A stretch of 9,081 nt of DNA from Verrucomicrobiota bacterium. GTDB lineage: Bacteria > Verrucomicrobiota > Verrucomicrobiia > Limisphaerales > JAFMIX01. The position numbers and the translations under genes are program-made. Positions 1 to 6,331 of this stretch are shown one piece after another. Location: NCBI GenBank assembly GCA_026397895.1, contig JAPLTZ010000093.1, forward strand, positions 1 to 9,081, read 5' to 3'. The notes under the pieces are model-generated. The model made no database searches and was not told where the DNA came from. It saw only the letters and a program-made list of their open reading frames with translations. How positions within the stretch are numbered: the first letter of the stretch is position 1; every line of letters begins with the position of its first letter.

Positions 1-235
1 AAAAACAACCAAAACAGTCAAAGCACGGTCGTCAACAATCTGGCGGATTCAATCTATGGAGGGTGGTTTGCCCAGCCCTTGGGAAAGTTAAAAGAATTCA
101 GCAACACTGCCTTCACCCCCCCCCACGGATCTGGTCAACCCCGGTTGGTTTAATTTCCGTCCGGCCTCCGGTGTCACCGCGATCATCGATGGCGGCGTCG
201 CGGTCGAAGCAATCACCGGGAAGATTTGTTTATGA
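1..235 (+). pseudogene. 3' tail of an unidentified gene, apparently frameshifted at a C homopolymer
   Basis: Frame 1 is open from the left edge to a TAA at 151-153. Up to the 9-C run at 116-124 it reads as plausible protein (for example ADSIYGGWFAQPLGKLKEF). After that run the plausible protein moves to frame 2 (DLVNPGWFNFRP, then ASGVTAIIDGGVAVEAITG) and ends at TGA 233-235. Removing one C would join the two halves into one tail of about 77 residues. This could be a real frameshift mutation, a phase-variable tract or a sequencing error. Frame 2 also stays open after the TGA to a TAG at 341-343, so further decay is possible. I do not recognise the family. There are no membrane segments or catalytic motifs, and the start lies outside the window. 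The coding call rests only on protein-like composition. Confidence 0.35.
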
Positions 236-423
236 TGTATCCATAACAAACAACTGTTCGAGCAACTTCATGTCGCATTCAGTCAAACTGTCAGTGAAAG
301 CACCCCCCGGTTACGGAAAATTCTGACGGGTTCACATGAATAGTCTTTAGTTTCACCAATGATTTGCTAATTTCCATTTATCTGAATCACATGCAACAGA
401 CTGTGCCCATCTGTGGCTTTTAA
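236..423. other. Non-coding gap between the broken gene tail and the 3' end of sufB
   Basis: This AT-richer stretch separates two genes that converge on it. I see no convincing gene or strong rho-independent terminator. It contains a weak stem (ACAGA at 396-400 with TCTGT at 410-414, 9-base loop) next to the sufB stop. It also contains two CTGTG words 10 bases apart (401-405 and 411-415). A 9-bp AT-rich stem with one bulge (225-234 with 242-250) straddles the stop of the upstream tail, but no T-run follows it. Confidence 0.4.
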
Positions 424-1872
424 TCAGCCGACGCTACCTTCCAGACTCACGCCGAGCAGCTTCTGGGCTTCGACGGCGAATTCCATCGGCAGTTCCTTGA
501 ACACTTCCTTGCAGAAGCCGTTCACGATCATGTTCACCGCGTCCTGCGTGGCGATGCCGCGCGCGTTGCAATAAAATATCTGGTCCTCGCCAATCTTGGA
601 GGTCGAGGCCTCGTGCTCCACGCTCGCCGTCGTGTTCTTCACCTCGATGTAGGGGAAGGTGTGCGCACCGCACTTCGCGCCGATGAGCATCGAGTCGCAC
701 TGCGAGAAGTTGCGGGCGTTCGTGGCGCTCTTCTGGATTTTCACGAGGCCGCGATAGCTGTTCTGGCCGTGGCCGGCGGAAATGCCCTTGGAGATGATCG
801 TGCTCTTCGTGTTCTTGCCGATGTGAACCATCTTCGTGCCGGTGTCGGCCTGCTGATAGTTATTCGTCACGGCCACGGAATAAAATTCGCCCACGGAATT
901 GTCGCCGAGCAGAACGCAGCTCGGATATTTCCAGGTGATGGCCGAGCCGGTCTCGACCTGCGTCCAGGTGATCTTGGAGTTGCGCCCTTTGCACAGGCCG
1001 CGCTTGGTGACGAAATTGTAGATGCCGCCCTTGCCGTTCTCGTCGCCGGGATACCAGTTCTGCACGGTCGAGTATTTGATCTCGCCGCTTTCGAGCGCGA
1101 CGAGCTCCACGACGGCGGCGTGGAGCTGGTTTTCATCGCGCATCGGCGCGGTGCAGCCTTCGAGGTAGCTGACGTGCGCACCCTCGTCCGCGACGATGAG
1201 CGTGCGCTCGAATTGGCCGGTGTTGGCTGCATTGATGCGGAAGTAGGTGGAAAGCTCCATCGGGCAGCGCACGCCCTTGGGGATGTAGCAGAACGAGCCG
1301 TCCGTGAAGACGGCGGAGTTGAGCGCAGCGTAATAGTTGTCCGTGTAAGGCACGACCGAGCCGAGATATTTCTTCACCAGCTCGGGATGGTCATGCACCG
1401 CCTCGGTGAACGAGCAGAAAATGACGCCCTTTTCGGACAATTGCTTCTTGAACGTCGTGCCCACGGAAACGGAATCAAAGATCGCGTCCACCGCCACGCC
1501 AGCGAGGCGGCCGCGTTCGCGCAGGGGAATGCCAAGCTTCTCGTAAGTCTCCAGCAGCTTGGGGTCAACCTCATCGAGGCTCTTCGGCGCGTCTTTCTTC
1601 GGCTTCGGCTGCGAAAAGTAGCAGATGGCCTGGTAATCAATCTTCTCGTGGTGCGCCTTCTGCCACGTCGGCTCGGTCATGGTCAGCCAGTGGCGATACG
1701 CCTTGAGCCGCCAGTCAGTCAGCCACTCCGGCTCGTTCTTCTTGCGCGAGATGAGGCGGATGGTGTCCTCGCTCAAGCCCGGCGGCGCGGACTCGGTTTC
1801 GATGTCGGTGACGAAGCCGTATTTGTATTCCGTGCTGACCAGATCTTCGATTGTCTCGGTGGCGGTGCTCAT
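424..1872 (-). CDS. sufB: Fe-S cluster assembly scaffold protein SufB
   Basis: SufB is the cytosolic scaffold subunit of the SufBCD complex, on which iron-sulfur clusters are built with sulfur delivered by SufS and its partner. The 482 residues are close to the family's usual 470-495, and conservation runs to the C-terminal SLEGSVG. Residues aligning with those known to matter in E. coli SufB are present: R212 and N214 (FRINA; R226/N228), C240 (LEGCTAP; C254, sulfur acceptor), C392 (SQCDSML; C405, cluster site) and E419-H420-E421 (E432-H433-E434). The ATG at 1872 lies only 6 bases after the stop of the Fur-family gene, so the two are almost certainly co-transcribed. A weak GAAG in the end of that gene may act as ribosome binding site. 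Neither sufC nor sufD lies on either side within the window. The family assignment is very secure. Confidence 0.97.
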   Translation of the reverse strand: MSTATETIEDLVSTEYKYGFVTDIETESAPPGLSEDTIRLISRKKNEPEWLTDWRLKAYRHWLTMTEPTWQKAHHEKIDYQAICYFSQPKPKKDAPKSLDEVDPKLLETYEKLGIPLRERGRLAGVAVDAIFDSVSVGTTFKKQLSEKGVIFCSFTEAVHDHPELVKKYLGSVVPYTDNYYAALNSAVFTDGSFCYIPKGVRCPMELSTYFRINAANTGQFERTLIVADEGAHVSYLEGCTAPMRDENQLHAAVVELVALESGEIKYSTVQNWYPGDENGKGGIYNFVTKRGLCKGRNSKITWTQVETGSAITWKYPSCVLLGDNSVGEFYSVAVTNNYQQADTGTKMVHIGKNTKSTIISKGISAGHGQNSYRGLVKIQKSATNARNFSQCDSMLIGAKCGAHTFPYIEVKNTTASVEHEASTSKIGEDQIFYCNARGIATQDAVNMIVNGFCKEVFKELPMEFAVEAQKLLGVSLEGSVG

Positions 1873-1878
1873 GTGAAA

Positions 1879-2316
1879 TTATTTCTTCGCTTTGGCCGCG
1901 CAATCCGCGCAGACGCCGTGAACCGCGATGTCATAGCGGGCAATCTTAAAACCTTTCGGACGCGGGAGCAAAGGCGAATCTCCCGTCAGCGCCACGTCGA
2001 ACACCTCGCCGCAGGCGTCGCAGTAATAGTGGCAATGCTCCTCCATGTTCGGGCAGAAGCGCGTCGCGCCGCGTTCGAGCGTGACCTGCCGCGCGAGGCC
2101 GCTCTGCACCAACGCGTCGAGGCAGTTGTAGACCGTGGCGTGGGAAATCTCCGGCATCGCCCGCTTGGCGCGGATGAAAACCTCCTCCGCCGTCGGGTGG
2201 TCGCGCTTCTGGAGCAGCACATCATAGACGCGCTGCCGCTGCGGCGTGAAGCGGAAGCCGCCCGCGCCCAAACGCTCGTTCAGGCGGGCTTCGTTGCTGT
2301 TCGTTTTCGCGCTCAT
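1879..2316 (-). CDS. Fur/PerR-family metal-dependent transcriptional repressor
   Basis: This 145-residue protein is of usual Fur size. The N-terminal winged helix (about 20-85) includes FTPQRQRVYDVL and the recognition helix SHATVYNCLDALV. The C-terminal dimerisation domain carries two CxxC pairs (C99/C102 and C136/C139), which form the structural zinc site of the family. Regulatory-site residues resemble Bacillus PerR: H40 (PerR H37), H94 and H96 (H91/H93) and D107 (D104). However, the position of PerR D85, or the matching Glu in Fur, is C88 in RFCPN. The protein is probably an iron- or peroxide-responsive repressor, and the sufB gene 6 bases downstream fits iron or oxidative-stress control of Fe-S assembly. 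A matching palindrome upstream suggests autoregulation. No clear Shine-Dalgarno precedes the ATG. Fur, PerR or a distinct subgroup cannot be settled from sequence alone. Confidence 0.93.
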   Translation of the reverse strand: MSAKTNSNEARLNERLGAGGFRFTPQRQRVYDVLLQKRDHPTAEEVFIRAKRAMPEISHATVYNCLDALVQSGLARQVTLERGATRFCPNMEEHCHYYCDACGEVFDVALTGDSPLLPRPKGFKIARYDIAVHGVCADCAAKAKK

Positions 2317-2362
2317 CGCAGGCGGGAGAAGGTAATCCGCCGCCGCCGGGCGTCAAGATTCA

Positions 2363-2381
2363 ATTTAGAACAATTCTAAAT
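2363..2381 (-). promoter_or_regulatory. Fur/PerR-type operator upstream of the fur-like gene
   Basis: The sequence ATTTAGAACAATTCTAAAT is a perfect inverted repeat with 8-base arms and a 3-base centre. The core closely resembles PerR boxes such as TTATAATNATTATAA, especially TTAGAA...TTCTAA variants. It begins 47 bases upstream of the fur-like ATG in the 75-base gap after the methyltransferase stop, where a promoter for fur-sufB is expected. The AT-rich palindrome stands out in a GC-rich surrounding. A bound repressor here would block initiation, giving autoregulation of fur-sufB. I cannot place the -35 and -10 boxes with confidence. Confidence 0.8.
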
Positions 2382-2391
2382 AGGCGGGCGG

Positions 2392-2991
2392 CTACTTCTG
2401 ATAGACGCTGACCCGCGCCGGCGGCAGGTTGCGCCAGACAATCGTCGAGGCCACCGGCTGGAAATGGCCGTTGCCGCGCGGCTGCGGTTTACCGAGGTGA
2501 TAGCTGTATTGGACGAACCGCCCGGCCGGTTGCAGGATGGCGCAGATGGTCTTTTCCAGCGCGTCGGCTTCCGCCGGCGGAAAATTCAGCAGCGGCAGAC
2601 TGGAGATGACCGCCCCGACGGAATGGATTTCCTCCGCGTGGTCACGCAGCAAGGTATCCATGTGCCATGCGTCGCCGGTGATGATGTGCGCGCGGGGAAA
2701 CCGCCGGTGCAGCACCGCCGCCATCTTGGGATTGCGTTCGATGGCCACGAGCCGGTCCTCGCGCAGGCCGCGTTGCAGCAGCGCCTGCGTCACCGCGCCC
2801 GTGCCCGGGCCGAGTTCCAGCACGAAACTGTCCGGGTCGGTGGGCAGCCAGCACGCCATCGCGGCGGCGAGCATGCGAGAGCTGGGCGCGATCGCCCCGG
2901 TGCGCAGCGGATTGGCGAGCCACTCCTGCACAAACAAGGTCGTATCGTTCAACGCTGCTAAAAATCGCTTGGCCATCGGCTCTTGAACCAT
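2392..2991 (-). CDS. SAM-dependent methyltransferase, phospholipid N-methyltransferase-like
   Basis: This is a Rossmann-fold methyltransferase of 199 residues. Motif I is VLELGPGTG (57-65) and binds S-adenosylmethionine. E85 in VAIERNP is the acidic residue expected to contact the ribose, D107 is in ITGDAW, and SLPLLNFP (131-138) is the post-I catalytic-region motif. The N-terminal NPLRTGAIAPSSRMLA and the late QYSYHLGKP are typical of the PmtA-like group (COG3963), related to rRNA adenine dimethylases. That group includes enzymes converting phosphatidylethanolamine to its methylated forms at the membrane. The substrate here is inferred from family only. The start could be M1 (2991) or M6 (2976); neither has a strong ribosome binding site. 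The gene follows the dipeptide epimerase by 53 bases on the same strand and ends 11 bases before the Fur-type operator. Confidence 0.8.
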   Translation of the reverse strand: MVQEPMAKRFLAALNDTTLFVQEWLANPLRTGAIAPSSRMLAAAMACWLPTDPDSFVLELGPGTGAVTQALLQRGLREDRLVAIERNPKMAAVLHRRFPRAHIITGDAWHMDTLLRDHAEEIHSVGAVISSLPLLNFPPAEADALEKTICAILQPAGRFVQYSYHLGKPQPRGNGHFQPVASTIVWRNLPPARVSVYQK

Positions 2992-3044
2992 CTTCGGAAC
3001 GGCGGCAAGCTAACGCACTCCCCGCGCTACGGCGACAAGAAATT

Positions 3045-4112
3045 TCACCCCGCCGCCGCCCGCGCGGCCACGCACAAGCCGAATTTTTCCGGCGCGGCGG
3101 CGAAGGAAAGCATCCCCCGCTCCGCCGTCACGCCGCGAAACGGATCACCCGTCACCAGCAGATTGCCGTCGAGGTCGAGAAAATCCGCCAGATGCGCCAG
3201 ATGCGCCGCCGCGCTGATGAGCAGGCTGCTCTCGATCATGCAGCCCAACATCGTCTGCAAGCCCGCCGCCCGCGCCGCACGCAACGCCGCCACCGCCGCC
3301 GTCACACCGCCGGTCTTGCAGAGCTTCACATTCACGCCGTGAAAACCCTCCGCGCACCGCGCCGCATCAGCGGCGAAGTGAAACGACTCATCCGCGAACA
3401 ACGGCAGCGACGACCGCGCCTTGAGCCACGCGCAATCCTCCGCGCTCGCCGTCGTTGGCATCGGTTGCTCAACGAACTGCACGCCGCCGTTGCACACGAG
3501 CCACTCGATGTTTTCCAACGCCTGCTCCTTGGTGCGCCACGCCTCGTTGGCATCCACGCGCACCGACTTGCCCGGCGCGGCGGCGCGGAGCGCGGCAAAG
3601 TTTTCGCGGTCGTGGACGCTGCCGAGCTTCATCTTGAGAATGGGAAAATCCGCCGCGGCGAGAACTTTTTTGCGGATGACAGGCGAATGATCAATGCCGA
3701 TGCTGAACGAGGTGACGTGCCGGTTCTCGCGGAAGCCGAGGCCGAGAAATTCATGCAACGGCTGCCGCGCGCGTCGCGCCGCGCCGTCGAGCAGCGCGAC
3801 GTTCAGCGCGGACTTGGCGGAGAATTCGCCCGGCGCGAGCGCTGCGAGATAATTCATACTGCTCGCCACGTCCAAGAAGGAAAGTCGGGCGGCGTCCACC
3901 TTGGCGAAGAATTTCTGCGCACTCTCCACCGTCTCGTGGTAGCGGCGCGAGGGTGAGGCTTCGCCAATGCCTACCATACCGTCATTGTCGGTGAGTTCCA
4001 CGAAAACCACCAGGTGAACATGCTTGACCACGCCGCCGGCGATGGCCCAGGCGTTGACGAGCGGGAGGTCGTGGCGGTGGAATTTCAGTTGCACGCGGGA
4101 ACGAAACCGCAT
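3045..4112 (-). CDS. Enolase-superfamily dipeptide epimerase (L-Ala-D/L-Glu epimerase type)
   Basis: This cytosolic muconate-lactonising-type barrel enzyme interconverts L-Ala-D-Glu and L-Ala-L-Glu, a step in recycling murein peptides. Numbering from the chosen ATG (355 residues), the capping domain is about 1-125 and the barrel follows. Key motifs are TSFSIGID (134-141), catalytic KMK (160-162), metal ligands D187 (VDANEAW), E215 (VEQP) and D241 (ADES), the opposite-face lysine K266 (LCKTGG), GCMIESS (290-296), and DLD (313-315), which in characterised Ala-Glu epimerases contacts the substrate ammonium group. The frame is open upstream to a TTG at 4154, but homologues begin near LKFHRHDLPL, so ATG 4112 is preferred. 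The gene starts 25 bases after the stop of the broken PuuD-like gene. Other dipeptide specificities are possible within this family; the superfamily call is secure. Confidence 0.92.
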   Translation of the reverse strand: MRFRSRVQLKFHRHDLPLVNAWAIAGGVVKHVHLVVFVELTDNDGMVGIGEASPSRRYHETVESAQKFFAKVDAARLSFLDVASSMNYLAALAPGEFSAKSALNVALLDGAARRARQPLHEFLGLGFRENRHVTSFSIGIDHSPVIRKKVLAAADFPILKMKLGSVHDRENFAALRAAAPGKSVRVDANEAWRTKEQALENIEWLVCNGGVQFVEQPMPTTASAEDCAWLKARSSLPLFADESFHFAADAARCAEGFHGVNVKLCKTGGVTAAVAALRAARAAGLQTMLGCMIESSLLISAAAHLAHLADFLDLDGNLLVTGDPFRGVTAERGMLSFAAAPEKFGLCVAARAAAG

Positions 4113-4137
4113 TTGGCGCGGCGTGGCAACCTTGTTG

Positions 4138-4850
4138 TCACGCGCGCCGCACAATCTTCGCCGCGCCCCAGCCGGCCAGCACCCACGGCATGTCCTGGTC
4201 GTAGCCCTGCTGGGCCGAATCGATCAGGTCGAGCTTGGCGGTGTAAAGCTGCTTGTAGCCCCCCGCCGTGCCGTTCGGGTTCGACGGGTCGCTGTCGGCG
4301 ACCTGCCGAGCATTGCGCCCACTTGCAGATACGCGCCGCGCCCGCTGAAGTAGCGGCACGAAAACCACGCCGTCAGCACGATGAGGCCGTAACCGATGAC
4401 TGCGCCGAGCTTTTCGCTTTTGCAGATTTTCCAAAGCAGGTCGTAGACGACCCAGCCCGCGAGCAGCATCCCCACGCTCAACCCGATGGCCGCGCCTTTG
4501 CCGATGGGCGAGTCCTCAAAGCTGATGAGGTAGCCGCCGTGGTAATAGACGAGACCGAAGAGAAAGATGCCCGACAGCCACGTGAGGCCGGATTCCCATT
4601 TGAACCAATGGAGCATCTGCGGCATCAACTGCGGCCGCTTCTGCTTTTCCACGAGATAAAATCCGCCGCTGTGCACCATCCAGACGTGTTTCTCGGCCTT
4701 GGCGTCGCCGCTCGCGGCCTTTTCTTCCAGCTCCACGAACCGGCCGTCCAGCCATGTGAAGAAAAACGTCGCGCCCACCCACATGATGCCCGCGAAAACG
4801 TGCACCCAGCGGATGATGAGTTCCAGCCACTCGTTGAAATGCGGATTCAT
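4138..4850 (-). pseudogene. Truncated, frameshifted PuuD-like (urate hydroxylase N-terminal domain) membrane protein
   Basis: Residues 1-182 match the N-terminal transmembrane domain of PuuD/DUF989 proteins, whose characterised member oxidises urate at the inner membrane. Diagnostic stretches are LELIIRWVHVFAGIMWVG, PQMLHWFKWESGLTWLSG and GRGAYLQVGAMLG. About four membrane helices are visible (8-30, 86-104, 119-140, 150-167). Right after GAMLG (near 4304) the frame degrades into an Arg/Thr-rich sequence without family character. A frame shifted by one base is open and protein-like for 55 residues (QVADSDPSNPNG...YDQDMPWVLAGWG) to TGA 4138-4140. That tail does not match the following helices of the family, so an internal deletion joined to a foreign 3' end is likelier than a single-base slip. 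The ATG at 4850 is chosen because AAGGAGG precedes it and homologues start there. A urate role is inferred and uncertain. Confidence 0.75.
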
Positions 4851-4853
4851 AAG

Positions 4854-4860
4854 CCTCCTT
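4854..4860 (-). promoter_or_regulatory. Ribosome binding site of the PuuD-like gene
   Basis: On the minus strand AAGGAGG lies 3 bases before the ATG at 4850. It is the only near-perfect Shine-Dalgarno in the window. The spacing is tight, but the site settles the start in favour of 4850 over the in-frame codon at 4943. Confidence 0.7.
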
Positions 4861-5009
4861 GTTGCGAACTGCGGCGTGAAGGTGGGCGGACAAAGCGTCC
4901 GGTTCAAGCAAATTTTCTGATGGACTGGATTAACCGGTCGCACCGCGCTCGTGAAAGCGGCGTCCGAACCGAAACAACTCTCCGCCTTGTCCGCGACAAT
5001 AATTTCCCA

Positions 5010-5038
5010 TTGACCCTACTGTGCATATTGTCTATACA
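5010..5038 (+). promoter_or_regulatory. Sigma70-type promoter of the GntR-ABC operon
   Basis: A -35 box TTGACC (5010-5015) and a -10 box TATACA (5033-5038) are separated by exactly 17 bases. The predicted transcription start is near 5045-5046, only 3-4 bases before the ATG at 5049, so the transcript would be leaderless or nearly so. No Shine-Dalgarno precedes that ATG, which agrees. Confidence 0.75.
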
Positions 5039-5041
5039 CAG
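5019..5041 (+). promoter_or_regulatory. Inverted-repeat operator inside the promoter, probable GntR/YtrA site
   Basis: The arms CTGTGCATA (5019-5027) and TATACACAG (5033-5041) form a 9-5-9 inverted repeat with one mismatch (C5024 against A5036). It fills the spacer and covers the -10 box. TGTG...CACA-type palindromes are typical of YtrA-family GntR operators, and the gene just downstream encodes such a regulator, so autorepression is the likely role. Confidence 0.7.
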
Positions 5042-5048
5042 CCTGACG

Positions 5049-5450
5049 ATGCCACCCGAAAAGAAACAATTCATCATCGGCCCGATTTCCCCGGCGGCGG
5101 ATGGCGCGCTCTACCAGCAGATTGTTGACCGCATCAAACGCGAAATCAGCGAGGGCCGGCTCAAACCCGGCGTGGCGCTGCCGTCGTTCCGCCTGTTCGC
5201 GGAGGATTTGCTCGTGAGCGTCATCACCGTGAAGCGCGCCTACGAGGAACTGGAGCGCGAAGGCATCATCTACCGGCGGCAGGGGCTCGGCACGTTCGTT
5301 GCCGACCTCGGCCATCATCGCAGCCGTGAGACGAAGCTGGATGCCGCCAAAGATTTGCTCCGCGAAGCTTTTCGCGAAGCCGCCGAAGCCGGATTGAAAC
5401 CCGCCGAACTTGCCGAACTCGCCCGTGAAATCCTGAAGGAGAAAAAATGA
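5049..5450 (+). CDS. GntR-family transcriptional regulator, YtrA-like subfamily
   Basis: This 133-residue DNA-binding protein has the winged helix of GntR regulators (about 20-86). Visible signatures are YQQIVDRIKREISEGRLKPG, LPSFRLFAEDL, VSVITVKRAYEELEREG and the wing RRQGLGTFVA. Only a short helical tail (about 95-133, rich in Ala, Leu and Glu) follows, with no ligand-binding domain. This compact form is typical of YtrA-type repressors, which usually regulate a linked ABC transporter. It overlaps the ABC ATPase gene in an ATGA junction, so the two are translationally coupled. The reading frame is open far upstream, but homology begins near LYQQIV, and a promoter sits immediately before ATG 5049, so that start is preferred. 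The effector is unknown; in related systems cell-wall-active compounds induce expression. Confidence 0.93.
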   Translation: MPPEKKQFIIGPISPAADGALYQQIVDRIKREISEGRLKPGVALPSFRLFAEDLLVSVITVKRAYEELEREGIIYRRQGLGTFVADLGHHRSRETKLDAAKDLLREAFREAAEAGLKPAELAELAREILKEKK

Positions 5451-6331
5451 ACACCAATGCCATTGAAATCCGCGGACTCGTCAAAACCTATCCCACATTC
5501 ACGCTTGGCCCGCTTGACCTGACCGTGCCGCGCGGTGCGATTTACGGTCTCATCGGCCCGAACGGCGCGGGCAAGACCACCGCCATTGACCTCGTCTTCG
5601 GCATGGGCCGCAACAATGCCGGGACGATTCATGTGCTTGGCCTCGACCATCGCGCCGATGAGGTCGCGTTGAAACGCCGCGCCGCCTACGTCAGCCCCGA
5701 CTTGAATTTCACCGTCTGGGGCAAGGTCGGCAAGGCCGTCCGCTTCGTGCGCGGCTTTTATCCCGATTGGGACGACGCCTACTGCGCCGAATTGATGAAG
5801 GCGTTCCATTTGAGCGACACCGACAAGATTGCCACGCTCTCCTTTGGCGCGAAAACCAAACTGAGCCTGCTCCTCGCGCTGTCCCGTCGCCCGGACGTTT
5901 TGATTCTGGACGAACCAACCACCGGCCTCGACGCCGTTTCCAAGCAGCAAGTCTTCGGTGAACTGCTCAAGGCCGTGGAGAGCGGCGAGCGCACCGTGCT
6001 GATTTCCTCGCACGGCCTGGGCGACATCGAACGCTTTGCCGACCACATCGGCATGATCAAGAACGGCAAGCTTCTGCTCGAAGGCCGCACCGATGAAATC
6101 GTGGACCGCTACCGGCTCGCGGAATTCTTCACCAGCAACGGCACGCAATTCCAGAACCGCGACGGCCTCGTTATTTTGAAACGCACCGAAGACCGCTGGC
6201 ACGCGCTGCTCGACCAAAAGAGCGATGCGCACAACTGGCTGCAAGCACGCGGCGCGGAACAAATCTCCCTCACCCGCGTGACGCTGGAGGATTTATTCGT
6301 GGCACTGGTGAAGGAGGAGGAGGCAAAATGA
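5447..6331 (+). CDS. ABC transporter ATP-binding protein (YtrB-like)
   Basis: This is the cytoplasmic nucleotide-binding subunit that powers the membrane partner encoded next. In its 294 residues the Walker A is GPNGAGKTT (37-45), the signature loop is a variant LSFGAKTK (131-138) instead of LSGGQ, Walker B is VLILDEP (151-157) with catalytic E156, the D-loop is GLDAVSK (160-166), and an H-loop histidine lies in SSHGLGDIE (about 194). The Q-loop region reads YVSPDLNF and lacks the usual glutamine. The FYPDWDD stretch (104-110) is characteristic of ABC proteins linked to YtrA-type repressors. The last ~80 residues form an extra C-terminal region after the ATPase core. It is joined by ATGA overlaps to the repressor before and the permease after. 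The exported substrate cannot be told from sequence. Confidence 0.95.
   Translation: MNTNAIEIRGLVKTYPTFTLGPLDLTVPRGAIYGLIGPNGAGKTTAIDLVFGMGRNNAGTIHVLGLDHRADEVALKRRAAYVSPDLNFTVWGKVGKAVRFVRGFYPDWDDAYCAELMKAFHLSDTDKIATLSFGAKTKLSLLLALSRRPDVLILDEPTTGLDAVSKQQVFGELLKAVESGERTVLISSHGLGDIERFADHIGMIKNGKLLLEGRTDEIVDRYRLAEFFTSNGTQFQNRDGLVILKRTEDRWHALLDQKSDAHNWLQARGAEQISLTRVTLEDLFVALVKEEEAK

Noticed and set aside
225..250. AT-rich hairpin (9-bp stem with a bulge) as a terminator
   Set aside because: The stem is A/T-rich and no T-run follows, so it does not fit a rho-independent terminator.
613..2379. A 588-codon plus-strand open frame antisense to sufB and the fur-like gene
   Set aside because: It is the mirror of two well-conserved genes, rich in Arg, Ala, His and Val as expected from GC-biased codons read backwards. 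It has no domain character.
3192..3956. A 254-codon plus-strand open frame inside the epimerase gene
   Set aside because: It is a shadow of the enolase-superfamily gene with Arg/His-rich composition. The minus-strand gene has all the catalytic residues.
4885..4905. CGGAC/GTCCG stem-loop in the leader region of the PuuD-like gene
   Set aside because: A 5-bp stem with a 5-base loop is expected by chance in GC-rich DNA, and no T-run or partner element supports a function.
4987..4999. TTGTC-CGC-GACAA inverted repeat in the divergent intergenic region
   Set aside because: The arms are only 5 bases, it does not overlap a recognisable promoter, and it appears only once.
4014..5048. Long in-frame upstream extension of the GntR regulator
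   Set aside because: It is antisense to the PuuD-like and epimerase genes, is low-complexity in composition, and lies upstream of the promoter that directly precedes ATG 5049.
5315..6262. A 315-codon minus-strand open frame opposite the ABC ATPase
   Set aside because: It is a codon-bias shadow of a gene with intact Walker motifs.
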